Notes: generated from the sequence alone by a model not told the origin. A stretch of DNA of 64,000 bases from Alectoria sarmentosa (GCA_009733775.1 WOGZ01000145.1:1-64000), one strand, 5' to 3'. Shown: positions 36,838 through 48,290, counted from the stretch's first letter. Numbers and translations are program-made.

Positions 36838-36937
36838 CGCGTATACCCCCTGTCTGATAGGCGTATACCCCCATGTTTGTTAGGCGTATACCCCCCCAGA
36901 TCCAATTAGCTGATATCAAGGCGTTAACCTTATCAGA
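36838..36937 (+). repeat. Left terminal inverted repeat with three GTATACGCC motifs, little RIP
   Basis: 100 bp that keep normal GC. Read on the minus strand it holds three spaced copies of GTATACGCC/G, followed by a stretch containing ATTAGCTGATATCAAGG on the plus strand. Compared with the right end, the differences are C/T or G/A almost throughout, with this copy carrying C or G. It is therefore close to the unmutated state. Confidence 0.8.
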
Positions 36938-37694
36938 TAAGCTACGCGCGAAGATAATCGCGGGGATGTTTCGTAATAACAATGTAGTAGTAGGGCAAGT
37001 CTTCTCGAGCCTTTTCTTATAAAATGAAATAAAGATATCAGACGGTTTCAAATCGTCAAATAACGAAACCTTTCAATCATTTTTTTATGATTGTATTTAA
37101 TTGACTAACGAGCTTCTCTGATTGCTATTAAAAATACGTTTATCGTATTTAAATGTGCATTATTTATCAACTACTCAATAATTTATAGCTAAAAAGAATT
37201 AAACATAATTTCGTTATTTTTTATATATATCGATATCGCAATACCTCGCTATCGCTCTTCTCGTATAATCGTAAATTCTTTATTTTTATTTCATCGTTAT
37301 AATGATTGCTATATAATTCGTATATTCATCTCTCGTGTAATTATCCCTTATATAACATTTCGTATAATCTTTTTCTTTTTTGTAATAATAACGCTCGTAG
37401 TCTTAAAGAACTCATTAATAATAATTATATTTTTTTAATTAATCATTTAATCGATCGTGATAATTATTTTTTAATATCGTTATTATCGCAATATATGTTC
37501 AAATTCAAATAATTCGCGTTAAATAAATTTCTTAAAAACCTGTTAAAGAGTACGTTTTTTCTTGTTTTTCGCTTTTAAAAATCGACCTGAAAACTTAATC
37601 ACAGCGGGTTCGTTGATACGTAAAAACTTATTAACAATTATGTTATTATTTTGCGCGTTAACATAAATATACGTGTTATCATTTTTATTAAATC

Positions 37695-37699
37695 GTTAA
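37695..37699. repeat. Target-site duplication GTTAA (left copy)
   Basis: GTTAA directly flanks the outer edge of the 37700-37898 LTR. The identical GTTAA flanks the outer edge of the other LTR at 45253-45257. A 5 bp duplication is standard for Ty3/gypsy and Ty1/copia integrases. Confidence 0.85.
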
Positions 37700-37898
37700 T
37701 GATATGAAAGTACGGTCTGAAATCTAATGAGTGAAAGATTAATTGATTCTCTTTAACGAAAGTAGCTATTTATATAAATTTATTAAGTCATAAACTTGAC
37801 GAGATATCTTTATAATAAAGATAATTATTAAGCGAGATAAATATTTTGATAAAATAAATGCTTCTTAATAAAACTTGTTAATCGTCGATTTCATATCA
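37700..37898 (-). repeat. 3' LTR of the nested retrotransposon
   Basis: 199 bp, starting TGATATGAAAG and ending TTTCATATCA, so it has TG...CA ends inside a short inverted repeat (TGATATGA/TCATATCA). It aligns without gaps to 45054-45252 over the full length. Confidence 0.88.
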
Positions 37899-39683
37899 AA
37901 TGTTAATAAAAGAAACAAAGACAGCGTTTTCGTTATCGTAAAATACAATTGATAAATAAAGCAAGATCTTTTTTCGCAATAATTATACGTAACAAATAAA
38001 GTAAATAAAATAATTTATACGCAAGCATCTTTCGCGTAAGCATCTTTTTTTCGATTAATAAATCGAAAATTATGATTCGAATATTATAATAAATGATAAT
38101 ATAATAACGAATTAACGCTCGAGAGAATTTTTAAAACGAATTTCGAAACGAAATTAATGAGGTATTTTGGTTGCTGTTTTAACGAAATTTTTAAAACTTC
38201 TCGTAATAAATATCGTCGTAATAAAGATAATGATTTGAGAATATTCAATTCGTGTAACGGAAACGCGATTCTCGAAAATACGAAAATGCGATTTTCGAAA
38301 ACGCGTTTGAGATTTCATTAAGAATATTTAAATAAATCGTCGAGATGCTTGCGGAAGAAATTTTTAAACTTTTATTTTTATAATTATAGCATTATAACGT
38401 TTTTCTTTTGTCGACGTAAATTTCGAAACGTGCGTTTATTCATAATCGGCGACGAGATTTTTGACAAAGTTTAAATCTTTCAATTTATATTAAACGTTAT
38501 ACTATTTATTATAATTTAATCATTTAACGAGATATTCGAATTTTTTATTGATAATCCTTTTTTTGACGAGTTTCTCGATTTCATAAAAGTTCGAAAATTA
38601 ATTCTCGTTTTTTATCGAAGGTGAATTCGTGAAACGAGAACGTCGATATGAATCTTCGTCTTTCGAGATCGATTTCAATTGTGTTATAAAAATTATCGAT
38701 CAGATTTTTATGATAAACGACAAATCGAGTTTATAAATAAGATTATCAACTTTGCTCAATATTAAAAAAAGATCGACACGTTATTAATAAAATTTTCGAT
38801 TTTGTTTTTTAAAAATCTTATATTTATAATGAAGACGAAGATAAACTTCTTTATCTTTTTTAAAATTTAATAAAATATGTTTATCGTCATAACGAGTCTT
38901 AATTATAACGTTCGCGAATATTATAATTTCATTCGTTATTTCTCGTTTAATTAATCGCAACTTCTCAAAATCTTATAAAAATAAGTTTTCGAAAAAATTA
39001 ACGTTATCGTTTATTCGAAATTCATAAATTAATTCGTTAAAAGCGAATTCGATAACAAAGTTGATTAAATTATTGAAAATAATATTAATAAATAACAACG
39101 CTTAACGTTAATTAACGTTCTTTATTATATAATAACATAATATTATCTTCATCATTTAATTCGTACGTTCGAATTACTTATTTATTTAAAAATAATAAAT
39201 AATCAAAATAAAGAAGTTTATTTCAAAACGACCGAAAATCGTTTTTCAAAACATCGACATAAATTTAAAATCGCGATCATTAATAAAGAATTTTGGGATA
39301 TTTTAATCGTGCTTGAATAATGCGACAATAACGATATTTATTCAATCGACGACATTTTAAATGTTTTTTTCGATCACGAAAAGCACTTTTTTCGTGAACT
39401 TATTCATTATTATAAATAAAACATTATAATCGTCGATTTCGAGAAACTCGATTACGAAATTCATTGTTAAAATATAAAACGAAATCGAAAACGTTATAAT
39501 AAAATTGAACGACTCATATGAAAAATGTTTTATAATTTAATAAATTTGATATTCTGAACAATGAGCAATGTAAAATCGTAATCGTTTAATAAATTATTAA
39601 ACGTAAACAAAGCTTGATAAACGATTATACGTTTTATAAAAATCATCGTGATTTAATAAGTTATAAGTTATGCGAAACATTTT

Positions 39684-39866
39684 TTATTTTAAAGAATAAA
39701 AGATGCACAATCTTTCACGTTTATCGTCAAAAACGTAATATAATAAATCATTACGAAATTTGAATCGAATTCTCGATTGCTCGAATTCTTCGAAAATCTT
39801 TTTCATAACTTTCGAAATAATTTTCGAAACGATTTTCGAAACGACTTTCAAAGCGACTTTTAACAA
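39684..39866 (-). pseudogene. Integrase N-terminal region remnant
   Basis: The frame includes FKFRNDLLYYVFDDKRERLC followed by IF. This resembles W.L.DGLLYY.D..R.RLCIP, just before the HHCC zinc domain of gypsy integrases. It lies downstream of the RNase H remnant on the same strand, as expected. Confidence 0.6.
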
Positions 39867-39965
39867 TATCGTCGACGTGTTTTTTTGCTATGCGAATGGC
39901 GTCGTTAATTCAAATTTCTTTTTTTTAAACATTGTCTTTCTGAGAATAACAAAAACTTTTTTTCA

Positions 39966-40226
39966 TTAATCGTTCATTTCGTATATTTGACGAAATCGTG
40001 CTTTAAAATCATTCGACATTTTTATAAACGTGATATGATAAACGATTTTTATTTTCATAATCTTTATAAAATTAAAATCGAAGATTTCGATAACGTGATC
40101 ATAAAAAACGTTAAAAATTTCTTCGAAAAAAGAATCGAATTTCATTTTAAACAACCTAAAAAACGCGTTTAATATCACATTTGATTTATTAATCTTATAA
40201 CGAATAACAAAATTAAAGCTCGACAA
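39966..40226 (-). pseudogene. RNase H C-terminal remnant
   Basis: The frame begins with SSFNFVIRYKINKSNVILNA followed by FFRLF. This is the mutated form of the gypsy signature L..FDF.I.YRPGK.N.V.DALSR. It marks the end of RNase H in the nested element. Confidence 0.65.
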
Positions 40227-41040
40227 ATATTAAAAAGCTTTTATTAAACGAAGATTAAGTTTATTAATATTAAACGTCGTTAATGTAATTTATCGAGAAA
40301 TTGATACAATAATAAAATGATCGATATAAATAATCATAAACGAAATCGAGGATGATTCAATCATATATTTAATTTTCTTAATAACTTATACGATTCCGAC
40401 GATCTCGAATTTTATAAATCAATAATTCTTTTTTATTTCGTTGAAAAACTTATTTAAAAACATGATCGATTATATTAAAATTCTTGCTATAATAACATTC
40501 TCATTAAATTTCGAATTTCTTTTAACGTGATAAATCATTATCGCGAAATTTCATCTTTTCGAATTGTTGATATCGATATAAAAACGTCGTTTTTTGTCGT
40601 AATGTATTAAAAAGATCGAGTTATCAAAAGCCATTTAAAGATTTTAATATATTTAGATTTTTAATTTCGTAGAATCGTCGATTATAAATCTCATCGATTA
40701 TCGTTTTCTAACGAATCTGTTAATTTGATTTTCTTTTTTTATTAATAATTCTCGAATGAAACGAGTTTTTCGCTTTTATAAAAATTTAAAAATTTAAACA
40801 TATCAATAAATTAACGAGCGTAATCATTTCGTTAAATTTAAATAAATTTCGAAATCTCGAAGATTGCTTGAAAAGCGAAGATTTTTTATAATTCGAATCT
40901 TATTTATTAAAATAAACATTTTTAAAATTATTAACATATTAATTAAACAAAATTACGAACGAATATTCGAAAAAAGATTTCATGAGATTAAAGTTAATTC
41001 GACGTTCGCGAAACAAGATAAAAAGCTTTTATAAATGTTT

Positions 41041-41091
41041 AAGATGTTTTATTAAAGTACGAGAAAAAATAATTATATCGTCGATATATGC
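41041..41091 (-). pseudogene. Reverse transcriptase active-site remnant (YIDD)
   Basis: The minus-strand frame reads AYIDDIIIFSRTLIKHL. This is the catalytic YxDD box of RT and its following strand, normally AYIDDI.IFS.T..EH. The two catalytic Asp codons survive because GAC and GAT here lie in CpG context, which RIP spares. Confidence 0.7.
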
Positions 41092-44000
41092 TTTAATAAA
41101 ATCATAAAATGATTTTAACATTTTATCAATTTATCTTTAAACGTAAAACGAAAATTCTTTATATTTCATTAAAATTACATTTAATTATTTCTGATCTCGA
41201 TGAGATATTATAATAAGTTTATAATAATCGAAGATTTTGATAAAAAATTGATGAAATTAATTTATAACATTTACAATAAAAATATAACGATAATTAATTA
41301 TCGAATTAATGATATCTAATTATAAAGGCATAAAATAATTGTTTAATTTCGTGATCTTATTTAAACCTTTAATGTCAACGACGATTTTATCTTTTTTATT
41401 AAAAGAAATGTCGCGTTAAATTATAAAGCATAAATAATTATACTTCATAAATTGATTCGATTAAATCATTTTTTTTTATTTGTGTAACTTGTCGAAAGTT
41501 TCGTCGACGATTTCTTTATTCTTTTAATCAAATAAATACACTTTCGACGATTTAAAATCAACTCTCGATTTTAAAGAAATTGATATTTTTTTTTTTCGAG
41601 AATATCGACGATAATATCTTGATTCGTTTATATCTCGAAAATTTTTATAATAACAATAACGATTTGAGAAACTTCTTTTTAAATGTTATTATAAATCGTG
41701 ATATTATTAAAAAGTATATATTCGTGAACGAAATTAATTACCGTAAACGTTATAAACCGATTTTTATATTTGAATAAAAATTCGAAAGTCGTATAAGCAG
41801 CGACTCCGGCTATTATTATAAACAATTCTTTAATAATTTTGAATTTTTATAACTGCTTAAGTCTTTTAAATATTTAATTTCTTATAATAAACGAGATTAT
41901 TTCGAAAATAATAAGATAATATCTTTTCTCTCGAAATTCGATTACAAAATTTAAACGAATTTTTCGAATAATTCGTATTAAGCGATTTGAGAAATTGCGA
42001 AATTATACGAAAAAAAATGAAGAATTTACGACATGAGGAAAACATTTTTTTTACATTCGAGATCTTATTTATATTAAGATTCGAATAAAAAATCTCTATT
42101 TTTTGATAACGTGTTATGATATGTTATTAACATTAATATTATCGATAAAATTGATATAATAATCGTTTTTTTAATACGAATAATTCGACGTATTTTGAAA
42201 TCTTTTTTAATAACGATTTCGATCTTAATAACGAGATTTTAATAAACGTCGATAATTATTTTCCCGTCGATAAAATCGAATTTAATTTTTTGTGAAATGA
42301 AAACGTCGTTATTGATTAACATATTAATTTTCAAATTATCGATCAAATGTGCTTTTATAATCATCTTCGCGATTATTAAAATATCGTTAAATAATTCGTC
42401 GTCGACGTACGTTATTATTATAATAAATTCGTTAATGTTATATATAACGCTATTAAATTCTTTAATTCATATCGACGATATCATTTTCGAAATTTTAATA
42501 TTTGAAAAAAACTTTTAACGTTGAATTCGATTTAAAAATGTAATTTCGATTTCGAAATTTGTATAAATAAACATGATTTTCGAATTTAACGTAAATTTCA
42601 AATTCGTAATGATATAATGATATTTTTTAAAAACGTATCTTGATGTGAAAATCGAATTCTTATTTGAGAATTCGATCACTCTTTTTGTTTTCGAAGTTGC
42701 AATCGAAGATTATTCGACGACTTATAATGTTTCGATAATTTCGAAGGTTTTCGAAGCATATTTGATAAAATCGTTTTAAACTTTTTTTAAATAACGAAAT
42801 AAGACATTTCTTAAAACAAAGTTTTTCGAGTATTAATGATAAAAATGAATTGTCGAAGTTGCTTTCGTAAAGTAATTCGTGAAATCGAACGATTTAAAAA
42901 ATTCGAATTCGCTATTCTTTTTTTGAGAATTTTGTTCGATTTAATAAATTCTTTAACTTTTATCGTAATCATCGTCTTTTTATAATAAATCATTCTCGTT
43001 CTTATTAATCGAAATCTAATAAACTTTTTAACGATATTTATCGTTTCGTTATTGTTATAATCTTTGAAAATTTTGATTTTCTCGATTCTCTCTTTTTGAA
43101 AATCCATTCTCGATTTATAAACGATTCGATAACATCGACGTCGAATTTAACGCGTTTAAAAGTGCGATAATTTGCAAAGGCTATCGAAATAATGACAATT
43201 CTTGTTATCGAGATTGTTAATTTGATGATTGATCGTATTATTATTATTATTATTATGATTAATAAACATTTAAATTATTAAATTAATAAAAAAAAAAAGA
43301 GTAAGGTTGATAAAATTAACGATTATAAACTTATTACCCAAATTTAAATTCTTATCGAGATTGAAATTAATTATAATTATCTTTATTCTCGATAGATCGA
43401 TTTTATTATCGATTTTCTTGAAAAGTCGAGTTAAATTCTATATTCTTGTTATTATTATATTTATTAATATATATTCATTATTTATACTTGCACTCGTCGA
43501 AAAATATAAAAAATACATTAATCGTCGTTTTATATTCCGATTTCTTGATGTTTCATTAAAGTTTTAAATTGATATCGTTGTAAATAATGTCGAGCTGATT
43601 CTTAATTATCATTAAATTTATATCTTTTATCGATCGAAGAATCTTTTGAACATATTTTCGAGGTTTTCGATGAGAAATTGCGTCACGCATTATATATCGC
43701 TCACAAAAAACGACGTTTATTGTTATCATAACAAATTTTTTGAATTTAACAATTAATAAAGTAATTTATTCGTCGACTTCGTTATTAAGCTTGATAATTC
43801 TTTTCTCGATAAAAAAAAGCTTTATTGTTTATTATTTTAACGCTATTTCTCGAAGATTCATTTAAAGATTTTTTTATATCAAAACCGAATTCTTAACAAC
43901 GACGAAATTTTTAACACGCTCAATAAATAAATGTATATCACGAAAATAAATCTCTTTTCCGATATGCTCAAATGCTAATTTATTGTTTATGAATTTGTTA

Positions 44001-45053
44001 TCGTATATAAGATCGAAAAAATCGAGGTCTTTCGAATTTCAACGAATCGTTTCATATTTTATTACGATAACAAATTCGAAAAGTTTTTAAAATCCTAAAT
44101 CGTTAAACGAATCGAGCGATAAATTGAGATTTTACATTATTACATTCACAATGCTCATAATGAAATCTTATAACTTTTAAAAAGTTATTTGTTTTATCAT
44201 AGCTGAAAAATGAAAATCGATGGATTTTGCGTAAATCGCTTTTTCAACAAACGTCGCTTTGATAATATAATTGATATTTGAGATTATCGATTAAAAAGAA
44301 ATTAATAGCGATGAGATATATAACGTCATTTCGATAAATAAAGATTTTTGAAATCTTTATAAAATTTTGATATTTTTATCAAAAATCTTTAAGAAAATAT
44401 ATAAAAAAAATTTATCGACAGTTTAACTTGCTGGTCAATTGCGAAATTCGATAAATTAAAATCGATTTTTTGCTCGCGTATCTTTTATCGAAGAAATTTC
44501 TCGATTGATTTGAGAAAATCGAAAGTTATTAATTATAATTTAATTGATAAGCAAACGAGATTTCTTATCAAACAAGTTCGTAAAAACGTGATTGAATTCG
44601 AGAAATTTTTATAACTGAAATAAAAGAATAACGATGTTTCGAATAATTGAATTCAAAATTAATAAGATGAAAAAAGTTACCTTGACGATAAATATATGAT
44701 AAAAAAAATTAAAATCGACAAACGAAATTGTTGATTTCGATTTCGGATTTTAAATCTCGAAAAGAGTTTTTTAAACAAATTTATTGCTTCGAATCGACGA
44801 CGTCGAACGTCGACGAGATAATTAAAGTTTATCGAATTGTGATTCTAATATAATTTGAATTTTCAAAACTATTTTTAAAATATAATTAAAACTTTTATTA
44901 AAACTTTTGTTGAAATAGCGAAAGAATTGATTAAAAAAATGAATTTTGATATTATACTCGAACAAATGACGAGAATAAACAATTATCGAGTTTATAAAAT
45001 TTGATAAACAATAATATGATGCTTACTTAAATAAAATTCGATGTTATTATCAT

Positions 45054-45252
45054 TAATATAAAAATACGATTTAAAATCTAATAAATGAAAGATTAATTAA
45101 TTCTCTTTAACGAAAATAGTTATTTATATAAACTTGCCAAGTTATAAATTTGACGAAATACTTTTATGATAAAGGCAATTACTAAACGAGGTAAATATTT
45201 TAATAAAATAAATGCTTTTTGACAAGGCTTGCTGATCGCCGATCTCATATTA
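45054..45252 (-). repeat. 5' LTR of the nested retrotransposon
   Basis: 199 bp partner of 37700-37898. Its start, TAATATAAAAATACG, equals the other copy's TGATATGAAAGTACG after G-to-A changes only. Its end, TCATATTA, equals TCATATCA after one C-to-T change. Confidence 0.88.
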
Positions 45253-45257
45253 GTTAA
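45253..45257. repeat. Target-site duplication GTTAA (right copy)
   Basis: Identical to 37695-37699, immediately outside the 45054-45252 LTR. Confidence 0.85.
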
Positions 45258-46926
45258 TAAAAATAAATGTTTTTAAATTTCAACATCTCAATTACTTTTT
45301 GCATTCGTTATTTTATGATATGCGCATACGATAATTTTATAATAATAATAAAGTGTTTAATACACGATCGCATATCATAATTAATAATTTTTATATAATG
45401 CGATAACATTTATGTAAAAACAAACGACGAGACTTTGATGTAAAAATCTCGAAAAATAAACTTTTTAAAATGTTTAAAAAAGCGCATTTTGATTTCATTA
45501 TATTTGATTTTATATAATTAACGTTCGTTTATAAACATTTTATCGATAATCTTATATATAATTTTTAAATTATTAATAAATAACTCATTTAATTTCTTTT
45601 TTAAATTTTTATTATTTGATTTCTCTTATAAAATCGCGCGATTATTAAAATGTAAATTTTGATTAATTTAAAAAATCACGAATTTTTTTTTCGAATAATT
45701 AAATAATCGGCGATATGATTAATAATAAACGAAAATTCGTTTATATAATTTTTATATAAAATATTTTATTCGTGATTAAATCTCTTTTTTGTTTTTGCGT
45801 ATATGATATAATTAAAATTCTTTTTAAAAGTGTTGAATTTTTTTTGATCATTAAAGTGTTTGCTATAATTCGTAATAATTTTATTTTTTATATATCAAAT
45901 ATAAAGCATATGCGCTACGTTTGAGAAAATAATCATATATATATTAATTAAAACTTTTAAAACGTTTATTAATAACATTTTTAAATAAAGAATATCGAAT
46001 TCGTTATATAGCGTTTTAAATTATTTTATAAAGATAAAGTTTATATAAAAAGAAATATTGAAAATCGTGATTTCGATAATTATGAAAAGAAAAAGCTTAT
46101 ATTTATTTATTTTATATATTATATTCAATATCAACATCTCGTAATTAAACTTTAAAATCTTTTAAAACGATTTTCGATAAAAGAATAAAAATTTCACTTT
46201 TTATATAATTAAATTTTTAATTATACGTACAAATTAAATCTTTCGATTATATAATTATTATATTAAAATTTATATTATAATCATTAATTTAAGCGCTTCG
46301 CTTTTAATCTTCGCTTTAATATTATAAACGTTTTATAATTTAATTATTAAATCTTTTTCGTCGATGTTAAGACGTAAAAAAAATATAATTTACTTTAAAT
46401 AAGTTTCAAAATGTGTTTAATTAACAATAATATTTTAAACTTTTTAAATTATAACGATTTTTTATATTATCGAATAAAATTTAAATAAAATGTAATCGTG
46501 ATTATATATAAAATTTATTATTATAAAACTTTAATTTGTTTAAATTTCGTTTATTTTAATACGCTGAATAATGATATTAAAAAAATAATTAATTAGTCGA
46601 TTAAAAAGGATTCGTTTATTTATATTTTTATTGTTTTTTTTTTCTTTCCACCGCGATCGCAGCGAATTCACGCCTTTTTAACAATTTCATCTTTTTTAAA
46701 ACGTTTTATAAGATTTTTAACGATAATATAATTTTAAAAATTTGTATATTATTATATACGTAAAATATAAACATTAAGATCGACGTTTATTTAATTATTA
46801 AAAAATGAATTTAAGGTTATTATCGTTGATTTAATGTAAAAAAAGAGAATATAAATAATAAGTGTTTTATAAAGCGCGAGATTTTGAAGATTTTCGATCT
46901 TACTTTAATTATATGCGGGGTTTATA

Positions 46927-47026
46927 TTTGATAAAATTAACGTCTTGATATTAACTAATTGAATTTAAGAGAGTATACGCTTAATAAATATGAAAGTATA
47001 CGTTTATCAAATAAAGAATATACGCG
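46927..47026 (-). repeat. Right terminal inverted repeat, heavily RIP-mutated
   Basis: An inverted copy of 36838-36937. Examples: TTAACGCCTTGATATCAGCT at the left end (read on the minus strand) corresponds to TTAACGTCTTGATATTAACT here, and GTATACGCC motifs have become GTATACGCT and GTATACGTT. All visible differences are transitions. Confidence 0.8.
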
Positions 47027-47028
47027 TA

Positions 47029-47393
47029 ATGCCAATTTATTTCTTCATTTTCAATTTAAACGCGGATACGTTTTAAAGAGAGTTTATTATAAAATTGAAC
47101 TTCGAATATCAACTTTTTAAATTATATTCTTTTTTATTCTCTTCGTGTCACACATAATATAATAACGAAATAAATTAAATTAAATTAAATTTAAATACTC
47201 GCTTTCGAATGATGTTATTTTCGTCAAATTTGATCAGGTCAATACGAAATTTTATCATAAATGAGATTTTTTTTAAACCTTTTTGAGTGCTCTGAGTCTC
47301 TCGTAAGTTCTTTTTTCTGAGCCCTTCAACTTTTACCCTTCGGAGCTTTTCGAGAGCTCTTTTCGAAGAGGCTGTCGAAGCAAATTCGAAGTC
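47029..47393. other. RIP-tapering flank between DNA transposon and MITE
   Basis: AT-rich to about 47250, then rising GC content. It has no gene. The segment 47290-47393 contains CTTCGGAGCTTTTCGAGAGC and GAAGAGGCTGTCGAAGC. These reappear, diverged and inverted, right of the MITE near 48028-48100. Confidence 0.5.
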
Positions 47394-47396
47394 TTA

Positions 47397-47997
47397 GGGC
47401 TACTTCTGCAATCACATATTTTCAAAATATGATTTACATATTTTCATCTTAGCGTGTAATATATACAGGGTATCATACTGCGACCATATTTTCGTTCATA
47501 TTTCATTATTGCAATTTGAAAATATCAAAGACATAGGTTTACCCATGTTTTCTACGAAAATATGCGCTAAGCACACAATAATCGACATCTATGATCAAAA
47601 TAATAATATTTTTTCTACTATAAATGAGTCTCAATTTGAGAAGGTAGTTGCAAGTGTTATTTTTACTGCTACGAAGTACTATTCTTCTTACTATGACGAA
47701 AAAAAGAAGGAAAAATCTATCTTTTCTGGTCATGCATATCATTGACATTGCGGAAAGAGTCATTATGTTCATTTGTTTACGATCTTAGGGCTAGGGTTAA
47801 GTAGAACAATTGCCAAATAAACCAAAAAAAAGTTTTTCTAACACAGCGAGATCTACGGTCACAGAACGAAACCGTACATATATTATACATAAATTTGAAA
47901 ATATACTAGTGCTATTTTCAAGCCACATTTCATTAGTCGGAAGGCTAACGAAAATATGTGGGCATATTTTGAGAATATGTGGTTGCAGAAGTAGCCC
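47397..47997. mobile_element. 601 bp MITE-like element with 3 bp TTA target duplication
   Basis: The terminal inverted repeats start GGGCTACTTCTGCAA at both ends. Similarity continues for about 50 bp (CACATATTTTCAAAATATG-type sequence on the left). TTA flanks both ends (47394-47396 and 47998-48000). Several subterminal CGAAAATATG motifs occur in both orientations. A 3 bp TTA duplication is typical of PIF/Harbinger, so this is probably a non-autonomous member. It shows little RIP compared with its left neighbour. Confidence 0.75.
47509..47745 (+). CDS. Small hypothetical ORF inside the MITE
   Basis: A 78-residue frame beginning MQFENIKDIGLPMFSTKICA with a lysine-rich C-terminus. After its TGA the same frame continues protein-like (HCGKSHYVHLFT), so it may be the relic of a longer protein. 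No domain recognised. It may simply be element DNA. Confidence 0.3.
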   Translation: MQFENIKDIGLPMFSTKICAKHTIIDIYDQNNNIFSTINESQFEKVVASVIFTATKYYSSYYDEKKKEKSIFSGHAYH

Positions 47998-48186
47998 TTA
48001 TATATCACACATCATCACATATCATGCCTTCGAGCTTGCGAGGACAGCCCCTCCGGCAGGAGCCCTCGGAGAGCCTTCGAAGAGTCCCCGAAGGGAAAGG
48101 GGGGTTCCGGGGGTCTCCCCCGTACGTGAAAAGAACAAAGTACTATTGTAACGCAGAAATCTTCCAAGCTTTCCACTACTAGGAAG

Positions 48187-48290
48187 CCCGCGCCCCCAGC
48201 AGATATTTCTTGTTGCGACGGGGTAATCATACTGCCACCGGGCATGTAGTTGCCCCAGCTGTTGGGTGTAATTATTTCGCCACCGGGCAT
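48187..48290 (-). other. Repeat-peptide coding fragment (YMPGGxxITP twice)
   Basis: The minus-strand frame reads KYMPGGEIITPNSWGNYMPG, then GSMITPSQQEISAGGAGF. YMPGG[ES][IM]ITP is thus repeated at 17-residue spacing. Upstream of the start the frame has two stops (near 48318-48335), preceded by coding-looking sequence with PDPGGISYLLSDGEING. It looks like a relic of a repetitive protein. Family unknown. Confidence 0.35.

Larger units (their letters stand above)
37700..45252 (-). mobile_element. Complete but RIP-dead Ty3/gypsy LTR retrotransposon, 7553 bp
   Basis: Two 199 bp direct repeats bound it, 37700-37898 and 45054-45252, flanked by the same GTTAA. Polyprotein remnants are on the minus strand, so the 5' LTR is at 45054-45252. 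In order after it come an RT remnant with intact YIDD at 41077-41088, an RNase H-end remnant at 39966-40226 and an integrase-start remnant at 39684-39866. RT before RNase H before integrase is the gypsy order. No long frame survives. Confidence 0.88.
36838..47026. mobile_element. Tc1/mariner-like DNA transposon (TA target site), RIP-degraded and split by an LTR element
   Basis: Its two ends, 36838-36937 and 46927-47026, are inverted copies of each other. The left reads CGCGTATACC inward, and the right ends GTATACGCG-like in RIP-mutated form (TATACGCG). TA lies immediately outside both ends (36836-36837 and 47027-47028), as in Tc1/mariner insertions. Without the nested LTR element and its 5 bp duplication the original would be about 2.6 kb, a usual size for fungal pogo/Fot-type elements. 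I could not recover transposase motifs. The class is inferred from the TA sites, the ends and the size. Confidence 0.65.

Noticed and set aside
42811..43107. 98-codon minus-strand frame in the LTR element as gag
   Set aside because: The position is plausible for gag, but after RIP no gag signature can be read, so no function is assigned.
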